Below are positions 63,189-64,000 of a stretch of 64,000 nt of DNA, one piece after another. The stretch comes from Shouchella oshimensis (GTDB lineage: Bacteria; Bacillota; Bacilli; Bacillales; Bacillaceae_D). Each line of letters begins with the position of its first letter. Position 1 is the first letter of the stretch. A model generated the notes under the pieces. It was not told the DNA's origin and did no database searches. It was given only the letters and a program-made list of their open reading frames with translations. Position numbers and translations under genes: made by a program. The stretch is from positions 3,240,576 to 3,304,575 of the forward strand of contig NZ_KV917380.1 in NCBI RefSeq assembly GCF_002019765.1. Direction: 5' to 3'.

Positions 63189-64000
63189 TCAACTCTTAAC
63201 TGCACCTTCAGACAAGCTTTGAATAAACAAGCGATTAAAGAGTAGAAAGACAATTAGTAACGGAACCGTTGCCCAAAATGTTCCTGACATTAACATACCA
63301 TAATCTAATTGACGAGCATCATTTAATGAACGAAGCGCTACTTGTAGAGTCTGCATAGATGGATCTCTCAGTACTACTAGTGGCCAAAGGAAATCATTCC
63401 ACACGGTCATAAACACAATAATGCCTAATGTTGCGAACGCTGGCAACACGGTTGGTACAACAATATTCCAATAGGTACGAAAATGCGAGCAACCGTCAAT
63501 TCGAGCCGCTTCAATAATTTCAAATGGTACGGCTTCTTTAATATATTGTCTCATCCAAAAGATCCCAAATGCGTTAATAAGTCCTGGGATGATGATTGCT
63601 TTAAAATCATTTAACCATCCTAAGGACGTAATAATATAATACTGCGGGATTAAACCGAGCTGTGGTGGTACCATCATCGTTACCAATATAGCTGTAAAGA
63701 GAAAGGCTTTTCCTTTAAATTCAAGTTTCGCAAATGTATATCCAGCAAGAGAGCACAATAGCAACGTCCCAACCGTAACAGCGGTTGCGACAAAAAAACT
63801 ATTCCACATTGCCCCAAAGAAATCAATGTTGTTTAGGACTTTTTGAAAGTTTGATACTAAATCTGCTCCCGGTGTAAATGGAGGTGGCACTTGATTAATT
63901 TCACGGTTAATACGAGTTGCCATAACAAACATATAATAAAACGGAAACAGGGACGCGAGTGAACCAGCAATTAAAAATAGATAGACAAACAGTTTTTGAA
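63189..64000 (-). CDS. Sugar ABC transporter permease, MalG type, cut by the window end
   Basis: The frame stays open to base 64000 with QKLFVYLFLIAGSLASLFPF before the first ATG at 63932, so the true N-terminus is outside the window. About 270 residues are visible with the EAA loop FEIIEAARIDGCSHFRTYWN and the end RLFIQSLSEGAVKS, typical of carbohydrate uptake CUT1 permeases such as YtcP/YesQ. Substrate unknown; the lichenase and the LacI gene nearby hint at an oligosaccharide. Confidence 0.9.
   Translation of the reverse strand, partial: QKLFVYLFLIAGSLASLFPFYYMFVMATRINREINQVPPPFTPGADLVSNFQKVLNNIDFFGAMWNSFFVATAVTVGTLLLCSLAGYTFAKLEFKGKAFLFTAILVTMMVPPQLGLIPQYYIITSLGWLNDFKAIIIPGLINAFGIFWMRQYIKEAVPFEIIEAARIDGCSHFRTYWNIVVPTVLPAFATLGIIVFMTVWNDFLWPLVVLRDPSMQTLQVALRSLNDARQLDYGMLMSGTFWATVPLLIVFLLFNRLFIQSLSEGAVKS

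Noticed and set aside
1-64000. tRNA, rRNA, CRISPR arrays, insertion sequences, phage or toxin-antitoxin modules
   Set aside because: No repeated spacer arrays, transposase or integrase motifs, tRNA-like cloverleaf or rRNA stretches were seen on reading both strands.

Overview
The window looks like chromosomal DNA of a low-GC, endospore-forming Firmicute of the Bacillaceae, most likely an alkaliphilic Bacillus relative (Shouchella/Alkalihalobacillus-like). The reasons are the sporulation proteins SpoIIP and Sda, sigma-A and sigma-B style promoters, a Bacillus-type LexA box, strong AGGAGG-type ribosome binding sites with frequent GTG/TTG starts, and very acidic extracytoplasmic segments in the RND and solute-binding proteins. 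The genus is an inference. No rRNA, tRNA, CRISPR array, insertion sequence or prophage is visible.

Layout. 1-8300: the start of an NSS-type Na+ symporter (cut by the window edge), a RibD/DHFR-like reductase, gdhA, an S9 peptidase coupled to an MFS exporter, an M23 peptidase, a Nudix hydrolase, a short SpoIIP-like protein and a 46-residue membrane protein. 8380-17152: one long minus-strand sulfate assimilation and siroheme operon, cysH-sat-cysC-sumT-sirB-sirC-cysJ-cysI, from a clear sigma-A promoter. 17400-31000: an Asp23 stress protein, a large RND permease, a LexA-controlled yolD followed by the sporulation checkpoint gene sda, an M3 oligopeptidase, small housekeeping or accessory genes (one with a stop at codon 5, one apparently lacking its 5' end), the Ktr potassium channel pair and spoIIP. 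31000-39000: a maltodextrin locus (mdxEFG, malL, a LacI regulator, and a divergent neopullulanase) sharing LacI-type operators. 39080-40363: an M20 deacylase.

40462-51475 is the most distinctive part. It is a ten-gene catabolic cluster under a FadR-type GntR regulator: a TRAP transporter (P, Q, M), a Gfo/Idh dehydrogenase, a citryl-CoA-lyase-like citrate synthase homolog, an aldehyde dehydrogenase, a zinc alcohol dehydrogenase, a TPP-dependent decarboxylase-like enzyme and a class III CoA transferase. Three near-identical palindromes lie in front of the regulator, the first structural gene and the lyase gene, so one regulon is likely. The gene set fits activation of an organic acid with CoA, cleavage to an acyl-CoA and a 2-oxo acid, decarboxylation to an aldehyde and oxidation. 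The substrate is unknown.

51650-64000: a YtrA-regulated ABC transporter, a lone AAA ATPase, a cell-wall recycling group (namZ, murR, a BadF-type amino sugar kinase) followed by a GltS symporter, a PfpI-type stress protein, a secreted GH16 lichenase, and the 3' part of a sugar uptake operon (LacI regulator, YesL-like protein, ABC permease running off the window end).
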